From Candidatus Lambdaproteobacteria bacterium RIFOXYD2_FULL_56_26 (GTDB taxonomy: Bacteria; SAR324; XYD2-FULL-50-16), in contig MFNF01000001.1 in NCBI GenBank assembly GCA_001783715.1, forward strand, positions 496,001 through 560,000: a DNA stretch of 64,000 nucleotides, given 5' to 3'. Shown here one piece after another: positions 9,151 to 18,578 of the stretch (within the stretch, counting starts at the first letter, position 1; each line of letters opens with the position of its first letter). The notes beneath the pieces were generated by a model. It saw nothing but the letters and a program-made list of their open reading frames with translations, had not been told where the DNA came from and made no database searches. The translations under genes and the position numbers were made by a program.

Positions 9151-10509
9151 TTAAAAGGGACTGGAGCCACCCGGGCCGCCCATCATATTTTGGAGCGCCC
9201 TCATGCCCTTTTTTCCACCCATAGAAGAGAATTTTTTCATCATCTTCTTCATTTGGGTGAAGTTCTTGATCAAGCGATTTACATCGCTTACCTGGGTTCC
9301 GCTGCCTTTGGCAACCCTAACTTTTCTCGAACCGTTGATGATACTGGGGTTTTCTCGTTCTGGCAAGGTCATTGAGTTGATGATCGCATCGACCTTAACC
9401 AAACTTTTCTCGTCCATCTCAGCACCGGCGGGGATCTTCCCGGCCATTCCGGGCATCATTTTCATCAAATCCCCCAGGGGACCCATCTTGCGAAGTTGCC
9501 GCAATTGGTCCTGGAAATCGCTCAAGGTAAAATCATTCTGCCGGAACTTGTGTTCCATCTGCTTGGCCTTGGCCAAGTCCATGTGTTCTTGGGCCTTTTC
9601 GATCAAGCCGACCAAATCGCCCATCCCTAAGATCCGGGAGGCCACCCGTTCGGGGAAAAAGGGCTCCAGGTCTTCCAATTTTTCGCCGACCCCGATGAAC
9701 TTGACCGGTTGGCCGGTAATCGCCCGGATCGACAAAGCCGCACCGCCCCGAGCGTCCCCGTCCATCTTGGTCAAGATAAACCCGGAGATGCCCAACCGTT
9801 CGTGGAAGGTATTGGCTACGTTGATCGCCTCTTGGCCGGTCATGGCATCGGCGACAAACAAAATCTCGTCGATCCGAATCCGGCCTTTGATCTCTTCAAG
9901 CTCGGCCATCAACTCTTGGTCGATCTGCAACCGGCCTGCGGTGTCCAAAAGCAAAACATCCGCCATCCGCATCGAAGCCTGTTCCAAGGCCAGCTGGGCG
10001 ATGTTTGCCGGTTTCATTTGGACGTTGGAATCAAAACAATCCAACTCCAATTCCCGGGCGAGAACCTTCAATTGCTCAATCGCCGCCGGGCGGTACACAT
10101 CGGCGCTGGCCAGGAATACTCTTTTGCCGTCCTTCTTGAGCCGGCGGGCCAGCTTGGCGGTCGTGGTGGTTTTCCCCGAACCTTGCAGGCCAACCATCAT
10201 CACCACCAAGGGGGAATGGTCCCCGAACTTGAGGCCGTGGTTTTCGGCCCCCATCATGGCGACCAATTCGTCGTTGACGATCTTGATAAACTGTTGGGCG
10301 GGGCTGAGGGAGCCCATCACCTCTTGACCTAAGGCTCTGGTTTTAACCGACTTTAAGAAGGCGTTGACCACCCGATAATTGACATCCGCCTCCAGCAGTG
10401 CCATCTTCACCTCCTTTAGAGAGGCTTGGATGTTGGCTTCCGTCAAAACACCCTTGTTGGTGAGTTTTTTGAAGGCAGCGTTGAACTTTTGGGTCAGCGA
10501 GTCAAACAT
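9151..10509 (-). CDS. ffh: Signal recognition particle GTPase Ffh
   Basis: The 452-residue SRP54 homologue that delivers ribosomes making membrane proteins to FtsY. It has an N-domain bundle, a GTPase with P-loop GLQGSGKTTTTAKLA, DTAGRLQ (G3) and TKMDGDARGG (G4), and a C-terminal Met-rich M domain (MKMMPGMAG, MKKMMKKFSSMGG). The ATG at 10509 is preferred because Ffh proteins begin MFD-x-L; an in-frame GTG at 10521 would add four residues. It is divergent from lptE with only 39 bp between starts. Confidence 0.97.
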   Translation of the reverse strand: MFDSLTQKFNAAFKKLTNKGVLTEANIQASLKEVKMALLEADVNYRVVNAFLKSVKTRALGQEVMGSLSPAQQFIKIVNDELVAMMGAENHGLKFGDHSPLVVMMVGLQGSGKTTTTAKLARRLKKDGKRVFLASADVYRPAAIEQLKVLARELELDCFDSNVQMKPANIAQLALEQASMRMADVLLLDTAGRLQIDQELMAELEEIKGRIRIDEILFVADAMTGQEAINVANTFHERLGISGFILTKMDGDARGGAALSIRAITGQPVKFIGVGEKLEDLEPFFPERVASRILGMGDLVGLIEKAQEHMDLAKAKQMEHKFRQNDFTLSDFQDQLRQLRKMGPLGDLMKMMPGMAGKIPAGAEMDEKSLVKVDAIINSMTLPERENPSIINGSRKVRVAKGSGTQVSDVNRLIKNFTQMKKMMKKFSSMGGKKGMRALQNMMGGPGGSSPF

Positions 10510-10548
10510 CCGGTCGGCCACCAGAGAACAGGGTCAGGTAAATCCCGG

Positions 10549-11088
10549 ATGCTAACTGTGAAATCTTTGCTTGTCAAGCCCTCACCCGGCAGGGTTCTGC
10601 TTTTTATCGGCCTGCTCTGGCTGGGCGGTTGTGGTTTCCAGTTGAACCGAAACCAATTCTCTTTGCCCGAAGGGGCCAAGAGCCTCAGCCTGATCTCGGT
10701 GAACAACCAGACCTTTGTCTCCGGGTTGGACCTGGACCTCAAGGCCGAACTTTCGGGGCTGTTCAACCGTGCCGGAGTGACCCTGTCCGAAGGCCGCGGG
10801 TCGGACCTGGAGATGGAGCTGGTCTTGACCCAGTCGAGTAACAACCGGGAAGACCTTTCGATCTACAACAACCTGACCTACCGGTACGTGTTCCTCCACC
10901 AAGGGCAAATCACCCTGGTGGACTGGCGCAACAACCGGCCGCTCTTTGAAAAGACCCCGGTGGAAGGAAGGTTTGAACTGGAAACCGGTGCCACCCAGTT
11001 GAGCGCCGAAGAACTGCGGGAAGGGCGGCGCAAGGCGATGGTCAAGTTGGCCCAACAAATCGCCGACAAACTGACCCAAAACTTTTAG
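10549..11088 (+). CDS. lptE: LPS-assembly lipoprotein LptE
   Basis: A 179-residue outer-membrane lipoprotein. A signal peptide ends in the lipobox LWLGGC (Cys28), followed by the family hallmark GFQL and then LPEGAKSLSLISVNNQTF and the central GLDLDLKAELSGLFNRAGV. LptE plugs the LptD barrel and helps insert lipopolysaccharide into the outer leaflet. The ATG at 10549 gives a normal signal peptide; the frame is open further upstream inside ffh. Divergent from ffh, and its last 4 bp overlap the convergent Trm112-like gene. lptB lies 28 kb away in this window. Confidence 0.85.
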   Translation: MLTVKSLLVKPSPGRVLLFIGLLWLGGCGFQLNRNQFSLPEGAKSLSLISVNNQTFVSGLDLDLKAELSGLFNRAGVTLSEGRGSDLEMELVLTQSSNNREDLSIYNNLTYRYVFLHQGQITLVDWRNNRPLFEKTPVEGRFELETGATQLSAEELREGRRKAMVKLAQQIADKLTQNF

Positions 11089-11258
11089 CCCGCCCCTCCA
11101 GCCTCCAGGGCCTTGGCCCGGTCGGCGAGCAATACCGGAATCCCCTGGAGGTTTTCAAATTCCACCCGACAGTTCTCGCAAGCGAGGCTGTGCGGCTTGG
11201 CAGTCAAGGGTCCTTTGCAGACTGGGCAAGCCAGCAGGGCCAGCAGGTTCGGTTCCAT
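11085..11258 (-). CDS. Trm112-like small zinc-binding protein (UPF0434/YcaR type)
   Basis: A 57-residue protein with one zinc ribbon: Cys11-Pro-x-Cys14 (ACPVCKGPL) and Cys27-x2-Cys30 (LACENC), followed by the family ending GIPVLL. Trm112 proteins activate methyltransferases in eukaryotes and archaea; the bacterial role is less clear. The ATG at 11258 is used because the family begins just before the first CPxC; the longer frame overlaps pgi. It starts 4 bp after the pgi stop, so it is co-transcribed with pgi. Confidence 0.85.
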   Translation of the reverse strand: MEPNLLALLACPVCKGPLTAKPHSLACENCRVEFENLQGIPVLLADRAKALEAGGAG

Positions 11259-11262
11259 CCGT

Positions 11263-12882
11263 TTACCCCTTGTGTTGGTGGCAATACCGCAGCAATGCCG
11301 CCGTGGAAGGATCATGGTCGGGACTGACGGTCTTTTGCTTGAGGTCCGAAAGTACCGCCTTGGCCAGCTGTTTGCCCAGCTCTACCCCCCATTGGTCAAA
11401 GGAATAAACGTTCCACAACACCCCTTGGGTAAAGATCTTGTGCTCGTAAAGAGCGATCAGGGCCCCGAGGCTTTTGGGGGTCAGCTGGGGGGCCACCAAG
11501 GCAGTGGAAGGACGGTTCCCCTCAAAGAGTTTGTAGGGGATCAACTCGACCGGGCAGCCTTCTTTTTGCAGTTCCTCAAGCCCCTTGCCAAAGGCCAGGG
11601 CCTTTTGTTGGGCCAAGAAATTGGACAGCAGTTTTTCCTGGTGGTCCCCTTTGGGGTTGAGGGACTGGACAAAACCGATGAAGTCGCAGGGGATCAACTT
11701 GGTCCCTTGGTGGATCAACTGGTAAAAGGCATGTTGCCCGCCGGTCCCCGGCTCTCCCCAAACGATGGGCCCGGTCTGGTAGTCCACCGGCAGCCCGTCC
11801 TTGTCCACTCCTTTCCCGTTGGATTCCATGTCCCCTTGTTGCAGGTAGGCTGGGAAACGTAGCAGGTACTGATTGTAAGGCAAAATGGCCACCGATTGGG
11901 CCTCAAAAAAGTTGTTGTACCACAACCCCACCAAGGCCATTTGGATCGGCAAGTTTTTCTCGATCGGCGTTTCCAAAAAGTGCCGGTCCATCGCCTCAAA
12001 CCCGCCGAGCAGCTCCAAAAACCGGTCCGGCCCCAGCCCCAAAACCAAGGGCAGCCCAATGGCCGAGGTAAGGGAATACCTTCCGCCCACCCAATCCCAG
12101 AACTCAAACACATTCTCCGGGGCAATGCCGAACTGGGCCACCGCTTCCAGGTTAGTGGAAAGGGCTACAAAATGGTGGGCCACCGCCTTGGGGTCCCCGC
12201 CCAGCTGGCCCAAGACCCATTCCTTAGCGCTCTGGGCGTTGGTCATGGTTTCTTGGGTGGTAAAGGTTTTGGAGGCAATGATAAACAGGGTCTCGGCGGC
12301 ATCCAGCCCCTTGAGGGCTTCGGCCAGATGGTTGGCATCGATGTTGGAGACGAACCGCACGGTCAGTTCGGGACGGGCGTAGAACTTCAGCCCTTCATAA
12401 ACCATCTGGGGACCCAGGTCCGAGCCTCCGATCCCAATGTTGATCACCGTTTTGATCCTTTTCCCGGTATAACCTTGGAACTTCCCGGAATAAACCTGCC
12501 CGGCAAAGTCGGCCATTTGGCCCAGCACCCGTTTGACCCCAGGCATCACGTCCTGCCCGTCCAGCACCACCGGCCCGCCCGAAAGGTTGCGCAAGGCGGT
12601 GTGCAGTACCGCCCGGTTTTCGGTGACGTTGATCTTTTCCCCGGCAAACATCCCCCGGATCGCTTCGGGAACCCGGCAGACCCGAGCCAAATTGCCCAAA
12701 AGTTCCAAGGTTTCGGGGGTCATTCGGTTTTTGGACAGGTCCAGGTGCCAGCCCGCCCCCTCCAGAGTCATCTTTTCGACCCGTTCCGGGTCCAGGGCAA
12801 AGAATTCCCGCAGGTGCAGGGCCTTGGTCTCTTCAAAATGATCTTTAAGAGCGTTCCACTCGGCGGTCTGGGTAGGGTTCAT
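11263..12882 (-). CDS. pgi: Glucose-6-phosphate isomerase
   Basis: A 539-residue cytoplasmic enzyme that interconverts glucose-6-phosphate and fructose-6-phosphate. The phosphate-binding motif [19 protein letters not shown], the signature [10 protein letters not shown] and the catalytic segment [18 protein letters not shown] are intact. The length matches the large bacterial form (about 550). A promoter candidate lies 30-58 bp upstream. Confidence 0.97.
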   Translation of the reverse strand: MNPTQTAEWNALKDHFEETKALHLREFFALDPERVEKMTLEGAGWHLDLSKNRMTPETLELLGNLARVCRVPEAIRGMFAGEKINVTENRAVLHTALRNLSGGPVVLDGQDVMPGVKRVLGQMADFAGQVYSGKFQGYTGKRIKTVINIGIGGSDLGPQMVYEGLKFYARPELTVRFVSNIDANHLAEALKGLDAAETLFIIASKTFTTQETMTNAQSAKEWVLGQLGGDPKAVAHHFVALSTNLEAVAQFGIAPENVFEFWDWVGGRYSLTSAIGLPLVLGLGPDRFLELLGGFEAMDRHFLETPIEKNLPIQMALVGLWYNNFFEAQSVAILPYNQYLLRFPAYLQQGDMESNGKGVDKDGLPVDYQTGPIVWGEPGTGGQHAFYQLIHQGTKLIPCDFIGFVQSLNPKGDHQEKLLSNFLAQQKALAFGKGLEELQKEGCPVELIPYKLFEGNRPSTALVAPQLTPKSLGALIALYEHKIFTQGVLWNVYSFDQWGVELGKQLAKAVLSDLKQKTVSPDHDPSTAALLRYCHQHKG

Positions 12883-12911
12883 GGGCCTTTGGGGGGCTAA
12901 AGGTTCGTCGC

Positions 12912-12940
12912 AATTTAACCCAAATGCACGGGTTTTGCAA
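12912..12940 (-). promoter_or_regulatory. Candidate sigma-70 promoter for pgi
   Basis: Read leftward: TTGCAA (-35, 12940-12935), a 17-bp spacer and TAAATT (-10, 12917-12912), about 30 bp before the pgi ATG. The -35 box lies in the octamer TTGCAAAG (12935-12942), which is repeated directly at 12954-12961, 19 bp away. Confidence 0.5.
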
Positions 12941-13011
12941 AGCCGAAAGGAACTTGCAAAGTTTGTGGTTCCACTTTCCCTTTGCCCACAAAACCCTTTG
13001 AGCCACCAAAA

Positions 13012-13470
13012 ATGAACAGTTTCGATTTGATTTTTTTACTCCTTTGGATGTTTTTTTTGGTTGCCGCCTGGATGCGGGGGCCGGTTTTGGAGTTTTGTGA
13101 ACTCCTGGGCTTGGGGATCGTGACCGCCGAAAAAGCTCAGGCGGCCTCCACGGGGCTCTTGGCCCCCACTTTCGAGGCACTGGGGCCTATGGCTTGGGTG
13201 CTGTATCTGGCAATCCTGGCCTTGGGCCTGTTCTTGGGCCAACTGGCAAAAAAAGCGCTCCAGCCGGTCCACCAAAAACTCCCTCCCCAAGGGGCAGCCC
13301 GGCATTGGTCTTTGGTGTTCTCGGTGGGCAAAGTCTTGGGGATCAACCTAGTGATCACCCTGTTGGTTTCCCGTTTTTACGCCACCGGAACCGCAGAACT
13401 GACCGGGTCCTTTTTTTATCCCCCCTTGGCGGCCCTTGTCTCTCTCCTAAGTGGTGCGAATTTTGCTTAA
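13012..13470 (+). CDS. Small inner-membrane protein, possibly CvpA-like
   Basis: A 152-residue hydrophobic protein with probable transmembrane segments near residues 3-20, 60-80 and 105-122. The start [12 protein letters not shown] and the spacing of helices recall CvpA family proteins, but no motif settles this. The ATG at 13012 is preferred to an upstream in-frame TTG at 12982. It is divergent from pgi; the next gene starts 99 bp downstream. Confidence 0.6.
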   Translation: MNSFDLIFLLLWMFFLVAAWMRGPVLEFCELLGLGIVTAEKAQAASTGLLAPTFEALGPMAWVLYLAILALGLFLGQLAKKALQPVHQKLPPQGAARHWSLVFSVGKVLGINLVITLLVSRFYATGTAELTGSFFYPPLAALVSLLSGANFA

Positions 13471-13569
13471 GTTTCACCTTAGAGAAGGGGATTTTCCCGA
13501 CTCAAAGGAACAAGCTGAACCCACAAAGCCCATTTGGCACAAGGGTTTACAACGCAATCACAGGGTTTG

Positions 13570-15156
13570 ATGCGCACCTATGCTTTGGCGTTTTGGCTGC
13601 TTTTGGCCTTTACTTTTAGCGCCTGCCAAACCAATCAACCAGAGCCGACCCCCTTTGCCGCCGTGCCCAACCAAGCCCCTGCGGAACTGGAGCTAGGCTT
13701 TGTCGAGCAGTGGTTCGGGAGCCTCTTTACCCTGGAAAGCAAGCCCCAAGACCAACCCCTGGAAGCCACCCAAGAACCGGCCCCCAAACCCGCCCCAACC
13801 CAAAAGGCCAAACAGGAACAATGGACCCTGATGGGTTGGGCGATGAATCTGTTTGATTCCGGCGGTTCGGCTACCTCTCTGGAGTCCTGGAAGGAAACCA
13901 AGACCGGAGACGAAGCGGCCCAAAAAAGAAAGATCCAGGAATACATCCAAGCCAAACTCTCCAACATCCGCACCATCTACGTGCAGTCCTTCACCGGGGA
14001 AAACCTCGATGAAGTGCGCAAGGGCCTTTACGCCGCCATCAAGGGGCAAGGGAAGTACAAGGTTGAGGAGATCCTGCCCGACCACATTGAAGGCATGGCG
14101 GTTTTGCGAATCAAGGTGGAAGATTTTTCCATCTGGGACAACGAAGAACGTTTTGAGGTCCCCGACCTGGACCAATACACCGAAGAAACCAAGCTCCTGT
14201 TGCCCGAAAAGATCGTCCGGCGAAACGCCCTGGTGGGGGTGAGGTTGGCGCTGTTCGATGCCCAAACCGGGATGCCGCTGGTCCGGGGAAGGTATTCCCA
14301 GCCGTTCCAGCAAATCTACGTGGGCAAGGACATCACCGACATGCCCAAGCCGGGCATGGAAATGGAGCGGCTCACCCAGATATTGATCACCAAGATCCTC
14401 AATGCCTTTAACGCCAAGGAAACCGACCTGTTCTCCGGCATGGATCTGGAGCGGGGTACCGACTGGGGCTGGTTTGCCGAGAACTTCCACGATCCGGGGG
14501 ACCAACGGATCATGAAGGGCCTCAAATTGGCCAAAGTTGGCAAGGTGGACCAAGCCATCAGCCTTTGGAAATTGGTTTTGTACGCCCCGGAAGTTGAGGA
14601 ACCTTCGGAGATATACCGGGTCAACCGAGCCGCCGCCTATTACAACTTGGGGGTCGTTTACCAACTCCAAGGGGACAGGCTGTTTGCGGCCAAGATGTTT
14701 TCTCAGGCCAACCGGCTGATCCAAAAACTAAAATACGCCCAAGCCTGGGGGGACAACATCCACGCTTGGCTGGACCAAAAGACCCACCGGAGCGCCGACG
14801 GCGGCATCGAGATCGTGGTTCCCGAGCCCAAACCTCCGGCACCGCCCAAGCGCAAACCCGAGGTGGTGGAACTTTTGGAGTCCAACCCCAATCTGCTGCT
14901 GAGGGCACAAGAACTCTGGCCCTTGGAACCGGTGATCAAAAACGCCGATCCCGACGACCTCAACGGCAGCCAGCGGGGCAAGCTTGACCTGCCCGCCAAG
15001 CGGTTCGACAAAAAAGGGTACATCAACTATGGCGAGGACGATGGTGCCCTGCCGTTGCCCCAGAAACGGCCCAAAACCAACCAGGGCAACTCTTCGGCGA
15101 ACCCGTCCCTAGCCCCGGAGCTAAGGCAAGACAGCCTGATCCAACCGGCCAATTGA
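13570..15156 (+). CDS. Large lipoprotein with CsgG/TolB-like and TPR-like regions
   Basis: A 528-residue lipoprotein with signal peptide and lipobox TFSAC (Cys19). A Pro/Gln-rich linker (residues 20-90) is followed by a region similar in pattern to CsgG/TolB-N lipoproteins (NIRTIYVQSFTGENLDEVRK, then GKYKVEEILPDH). Next comes a TPR-like helical pair (AAYYNLGVVYQLQGDRLFAA) and a Pro/Lys-rich C-terminal tail. Relatives of this general type sit on the inner face of the outer membrane. It precedes a FlgT-like gene, with a hairpin between, so a role in an envelope or flagellar-associated complex is plausible. I do not recognise a precise family. An upstream TTG at 13534 in the same frame was rejected because it would bury the signal peptide. 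Confidence 0.75.
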   Translation: MRTYALAFWLLLAFTFSACQTNQPEPTPFAAVPNQAPAELELGFVEQWFGSLFTLESKPQDQPLEATQEPAPKPAPTQKAKQEQWTLMGWAMNLFDSGGSATSLESWKETKTGDEAAQKRKIQEYIQAKLSNIRTIYVQSFTGENLDEVRKGLYAAIKGQGKYKVEEILPDHIEGMAVLRIKVEDFSIWDNEERFEVPDLDQYTEETKLLLPEKIVRRNALVGVRLALFDAQTGMPLVRGRYSQPFQQIYVGKDITDMPKPGMEMERLTQILITKILNAFNAKETDLFSGMDLERGTDWGWFAENFHDPGDQRIMKGLKLAKVGKVDQAISLWKLVLYAPEVEEPSEIYRVNRAAAYYNLGVVYQLQGDRLFAAKMFSQANRLIQKLKYAQAWGDNIHAWLDQKTHRSADGGIEIVVPEPKPPAPPKRKPEVVELLESNPNLLLRAQELWPLEPVIKNADPDDLNGSQRGKLDLPAKRFDKKGYINYGEDDGALPLPQKRPKTNQGNSSANPSLAPELRQDSLIQPAN

Positions 15157-15158
15157 CG

Positions 15159-15185
15159 ACTCCCCCTTGCAGCCAAAGGGGGAGT
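15159..15185 (+). terminator. Intergenic hairpin, possible terminator or attenuator
   Basis: ACTCCCCCTT (15159-15168) and AAGGGGGAGT (15176-15185) form a perfect 10-bp stem with a 7-nt loop, starting three bases after the stop of the large lipoprotein. No U-tract follows directly, so it may stabilise the upstream mRNA or terminate inefficiently before the FlgT-like gene. Confidence 0.55.
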
Positions 15186-15230
15186 TCGGTTAGTCTGAGA
15201 AAAAATTGATCCTTTCCCTTAGGAGCCCCG

Positions 15231-16379
15231 ATGAGACTCTCCCGCCCGACCCTGTTTTTGCTTCTGTTGCTTTTTGCCTTCCAAGCCCCCCTGTTTGCTG
15301 GGGTCAAAGCCAAAGGCAGCGCCGAAATCTTCAACAACAACGAAGGGGCCGCTCGGGACCAAGCCCGGCTCAACGCCCTGCGGGACGCTGTGGAGCAAGG
15401 GGTAGGTACCTTGGTGGATTCAAACACCAAGGTCGAGAATTGGCAGGTAATCAAAGACGAGATCTACACCAGCGCCCGTGGCTTTGTGACCAAGTTTGAC
15501 GTATTAAAAGACCAGCGGGAGGGCAGCGCCTGGGTGGTCGAGATTGACGCAGAAGTGGCCACCGATGCCCTCAAGGCAAAGTTGCAGGACTTAAGAATCC
15601 TGCACAAAAAGATGGGCAACAAACGGCTGATGGTGATCTACCGGCCCGAAGACCCCAAGGCGATGGAACCCGACCACCCGGCGGTTGCCGCTGCTTTGGG
15701 CAACCTCCAGACGGCACTCAACCAAGCGGGGTTTCGGGTGTTCGACCAAAAGTCGGTGGAACGCAACGCCGCCGAAAAACGACCTTCCGAAGCCAAAGGC
15801 AAGGAAGCCTGGATCAAGATCGCTTCGGAACAGCAGGCAGACATCCTGGCCGAGTTTGAACTTTCCGACAACCTGGGCTCTTATGGGGCCGCACAGATCC
15901 AGTCCGCGAGGGTGTCTTTGCGGGTGAGGATCTACGATGTGTCCTCCGGGCTGATGATCTCCAACCAATCAACCGAACAAAAACAACTGACCAACGCCCG
16001 ACCCGGCAGCTTCGATTGGCGCAACGCCTTGGCCCAAGCGGCCCAAAAGGCGGCAGACCAGACCTCCGCAGCCGGGATCAACGACATCGTTGAGCATTAC
16101 AAAAACATCGGCGACCTGGGCAACGCCTTTTTGATCCGGTTCACCGGCTTTTCCGAAGACGAGGAAGACACCTTGATCAATGTCTTGGAGAATCTGGACT
16201 CCTACCAAAGCCTTTCGGAACTTAAAAACGACACCGCCATGGTGGAAGTGGAATATTTTTCCGGCCTCAAGGGGGACCAGTTGCATCGTAAGCTGAGACT
16301 CAAGGCCAAGGAAAAAGGGATTGCCCTCAAGTCCCAAGAGATCATAGGCAACAAGATGGAATTCGTAAAACAATACTGA
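15231..16379 (+). CDS. FlgT-like periplasmic protein
   Basis: A 382-residue protein with a signal peptide (residues 1-23). Residues 24-110 match the FlgT N-terminal pattern: an alternating ARDQARLNALRDAVEQGVGT helix, then VDSNTKVENWQVIKDEIYTS and a GFVTKFDVL strand. The rest has TolB-like alternation (MVIYRPED, AALGNLQTALNQAGFRVFD). In Vibrio, FlgT forms the H-ring around the flagellar basal body; relatives outside flagellar systems also exist. Here it follows a large lipoprotein, and fliN and cheZ occur elsewhere in the window. AGGAG precedes the ATG. Exact function is inferred. Confidence 0.65.
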   Translation: MRLSRPTLFLLLLLFAFQAPLFAGVKAKGSAEIFNNNEGAARDQARLNALRDAVEQGVGTLVDSNTKVENWQVIKDEIYTSARGFVTKFDVLKDQREGSAWVVEIDAEVATDALKAKLQDLRILHKKMGNKRLMVIYRPEDPKAMEPDHPAVAAALGNLQTALNQAGFRVFDQKSVERNAAEKRPSEAKGKEAWIKIASEQQADILAEFELSDNLGSYGAAQIQSARVSLRVRIYDVSSGLMISNQSTEQKQLTNARPGSFDWRNALAQAAQKAADQTSAAGINDIVEHYKNIGDLGNAFLIRFTGFSEDEEDTLINVLENLDSYQSLSELKNDTAMVEVEYFSGLKGDQLHRKLRLKAKEKGIALKSQEIIGNKMEFVKQY

Positions 16380-16396
16380 AGCCGAGGGGGGTCCCC

Positions 16397-17836
16397 TTAC
16401 CGCTGCCCGGAAAGCCGGAACACCGCTTGCGGACCGGCCACGCCCTTGAGCCAAGTCTCGGAAGGCTCCGGTTTAAGCCCCCACTGGGCCAGCCTTTGTT
16501 GGACCCCAGGGTCGTCGAAGACCGGACGGGTGAACCAAATCTCCCCTGCCTGGGCTAGCCCCTGGACCCGGGCCGCAATGTTCACCGATTGGCCAAAAAA
16601 ATCCAAACTCTGGTTGGCGTTGACTGCAATCGCCGCCCCGGAATGCAGCCCCACCTTGAGGCCTAAGGCCGCTTCGGGTCCGGCCAAGGAGCGGTTGAGC
16701 TGGGCCAAGCTTTCCATCATCAAAAAGGCGGCATCCAACCCCTGGGCAGGCTTGGAAAAGCTGGCCATCACTGCGTCCCCCATGGTTTTGACGATCGCCC
16801 CGCCACTGCGTTTGACCCCTTGGGTCAACAGCTCGAAGTGCCTACGCACCAGCTTGTAGGCAGAGACGTCCCCGGTGCGGCTGTACAGCTCGGTACTGCC
16901 TTTGAGGTCGGTAAACAGCAGAGTCAGGTCCCTCAGCTTGAGGCTCAAATCTAGGGGCAGGTTTTGCACCGGGAAAAGCTCCCGGAAGCTTTGGCTGTTG
17001 AGCATCTCCTTGCCCGAGACAAAAGGACGCATCTTGGAAGGGTGGTGGCCCAATATCTCGCAAACCATTTTGGTATCGGTCAAAATCAACAAAAATCCGG
17101 CTTTTTGCCCGGTCAGGTTGGCCACCTCGATCTCCAGTTCTCCGGGGGCCACTTCCACCGAAACCGTTTCAAAGCCTTCCGGGCGCAGTAAAGCGGACAC
17201 CGGCCCGCTTTTGGCCCCGGCCACCGCCCGCAGCCAAGTCCGGGCATCGTTTTCCAAACTCATCAGCCGTAGCTGCTGCCCCGGTTCCAGGTGGGTGTAA
17301 AACCTCCCTTGGGCTCCGGCCTCTAGGGCCATAAACCCCCGTTGGGCCATGTGCTTGAGGTGTTCTTCAAACTCCTGGGACCGAATCAGGTTTTCGGAGA
17401 AACAAAAAAACTGGTAGTTCTCCAGGCTCTGGTAAGGGTCAAAGTGGGAGCCGCCCAGCTCCTTGGCCAGGGCAAAGTTGATCTCCACTTGATCGTCCAG
17501 CTCGTTGCTGACCTCCGCTTCACACAAAAGGCAATAAAAGTTGGACTCCAGTTGGTTTAAGGTGGCCAGCCCATGGACCATACTTCCGCACATCGGGCAA
17601 TGGCTGTTCCAAAGCAGTTCCAAGAGCCCGGCCTTGACCGCATAAAGCAGCAACTCCACCGCCACCGGAACCTCCACCCCCAAGGTTTGGGCCAGCCAGA
17701 CCGGGGAAAGACGCTCCAGCCGGTTGGCCCCCGCCTCTCCAACCCACAAGGCGAGCTTGGGAATCAGGGTTTGGTGCTGGGGGGCCAATTCGCCCAACCG
17801 GGCCAGTGCCTTGTTTAAGGCAGGAGTATCAATCAT
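16397..17836 (-). CDS. Class III adenylate cyclase with N-terminal DUF5939-type domain
   Basis: A 479-residue protein. The N-terminal half carries a zinc-ribbon-like CPMCGSMV...CLLCEA pair of the DUF5939 type. The C-terminal class III cyclase domain (about residues 300-475) has both metal-binding aspartates (LFTDLKGST and VKTMGDAVMASF), the Lys and Asp that select ATP (IVKTMGDA; LDFFGQ) and the transition-state Asn/Arg (VNIAARVQG). It should therefore make cAMP from ATP. No transmembrane segment is seen, so it is cytoplasmic. Its ATG overlaps the upstream unknown gene by 4 bp (ATGA), so the two are coupled. Confidence 0.88.
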   Translation of the reverse strand: MIDTPALNKALARLGELAPQHQTLIPKLALWVGEAGANRLERLSPVWLAQTLGVEVPVAVELLLYAVKAGLLELLWNSHCPMCGSMVHGLATLNQLESNFYCLLCEAEVSNELDDQVEINFALAKELGGSHFDPYQSLENYQFFCFSENLIRSQEFEEHLKHMAQRGFMALEAGAQGRFYTHLEPGQQLRLMSLENDARTWLRAVAGAKSGPVSALLRPEGFETVSVEVAPGELEIEVANLTGQKAGFLLILTDTKMVCEILGHHPSKMRPFVSGKEMLNSQSFRELFPVQNLPLDLSLKLRDLTLLFTDLKGSTELYSRTGDVSAYKLVRRHFELLTQGVKRSGGAIVKTMGDAVMASFSKPAQGLDAAFLMMESLAQLNRSLAGPEAALGLKVGLHSGAAIAVNANQSLDFFGQSVNIAARVQGLAQAGEIWFTRPVFDDPGVQQRLAQWGLKPEPSETWLKGVAGPQAVFRLSGQR

Positions 17837-18522
17837 GTTCCTGGCTCCAAAGGGGGAAGAAAGGGGGGATAGTTTTTGAGTTTACGCTCCAGGATCTCCA
17901 AAACCCAGTCCTTGAGCTGCCCGGTGCGAGGGTTGGGGGCAGCGGCCCACTGGGCTTGGAGCTGTTCCAATTCCTGGGCCAGCCGGTCGGGGGAAAGGCC
18001 CATCAGCCGCCGGTAGTCCGGGTCCCCCATCAGCTTGGTCAATTCATAGAGCTGCGCCCGGACCAAGGCCAACCGACTCCGAGCATAACCGGCCAAGGTG
18101 GGCTCCAGTTCCTTGTAGGCCAAGAGATCCAGATAACCTTCCTGGGCGAGGGTCAAGAGGTGCAGCCGGTCTTCGGGGTTTTGGGCCTGCTCCGCCTGAG
18201 CCCATTCTACCCCGGCCAGATCATACCGGCCTCTGGCCGCCAAGGGCAAGGGCAGATTGGGCTGGGCGAGCCAGGCGGACAAAGGGGGAGCCAAAGCGAC
18301 CCAGTCGGGGCTGGGGCCATTGAGGGCCAATTCCAGCCGGGCGAGCCCTAAAGTTTGGCTTTGCGAGGGTTCGGGAGCGGTGGCAGGCAGGTGGAGGGAC
18401 CAGGAATGGAAGGTCCGGCGTTCCGCTCCGGCCAACCAGAACCCCAACCCCGGTCCCAAGGCCAGGACCAGTGCCAGCAAAGACCCGGAAAGAAACGAGG
18501 GATGGAAGGACCGGCGAGGCAT
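17833..18522 (-). CDS. Membrane-anchored unknown protein coupled to the adenylate cyclase
   Basis: A 229-residue protein with one N-terminal hydrophobic segment (residues 10-32, Leu/Ala/Gly rich) and an otherwise helical, Leu/Ala/Gln-rich soluble part that is probably periplasmic. No family is recognised. Its stop codon overlaps the cyclase start by 4 bp, so it may sense something for the cyclase or anchor it. That link is inferred from gene order only. Confidence 0.65.
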   Translation of the reverse strand: MPRRSFHPSFLSGSLLALVLALGPGLGFWLAGAERRTFHSWSLHLPATAPEPSQSQTLGLARLELALNGPSPDWVALAPPLSAWLAQPNLPLPLAARGRYDLAGVEWAQAEQAQNPEDRLHLLTLAQEGYLDLLAYKELEPTLAGYARSRLALVRAQLYELTKLMGDPDYRRLMGLSPDRLAQELEQLQAQWAAAPNPRTGQLKDWVLEILERKLKNYPPFLPPLEPGT

Positions 18523-18578
18523 AGGTTGCTCCTAAAACTTTGCACAAGTTTAAGGCAACCTCGCCCTTTAGTCAAAGA

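Noticed and set aside
13012-13470. Firm CvpA assignment
   Set aside because: Only hydrophobicity and the N-terminus fit; no diagnostic motif.
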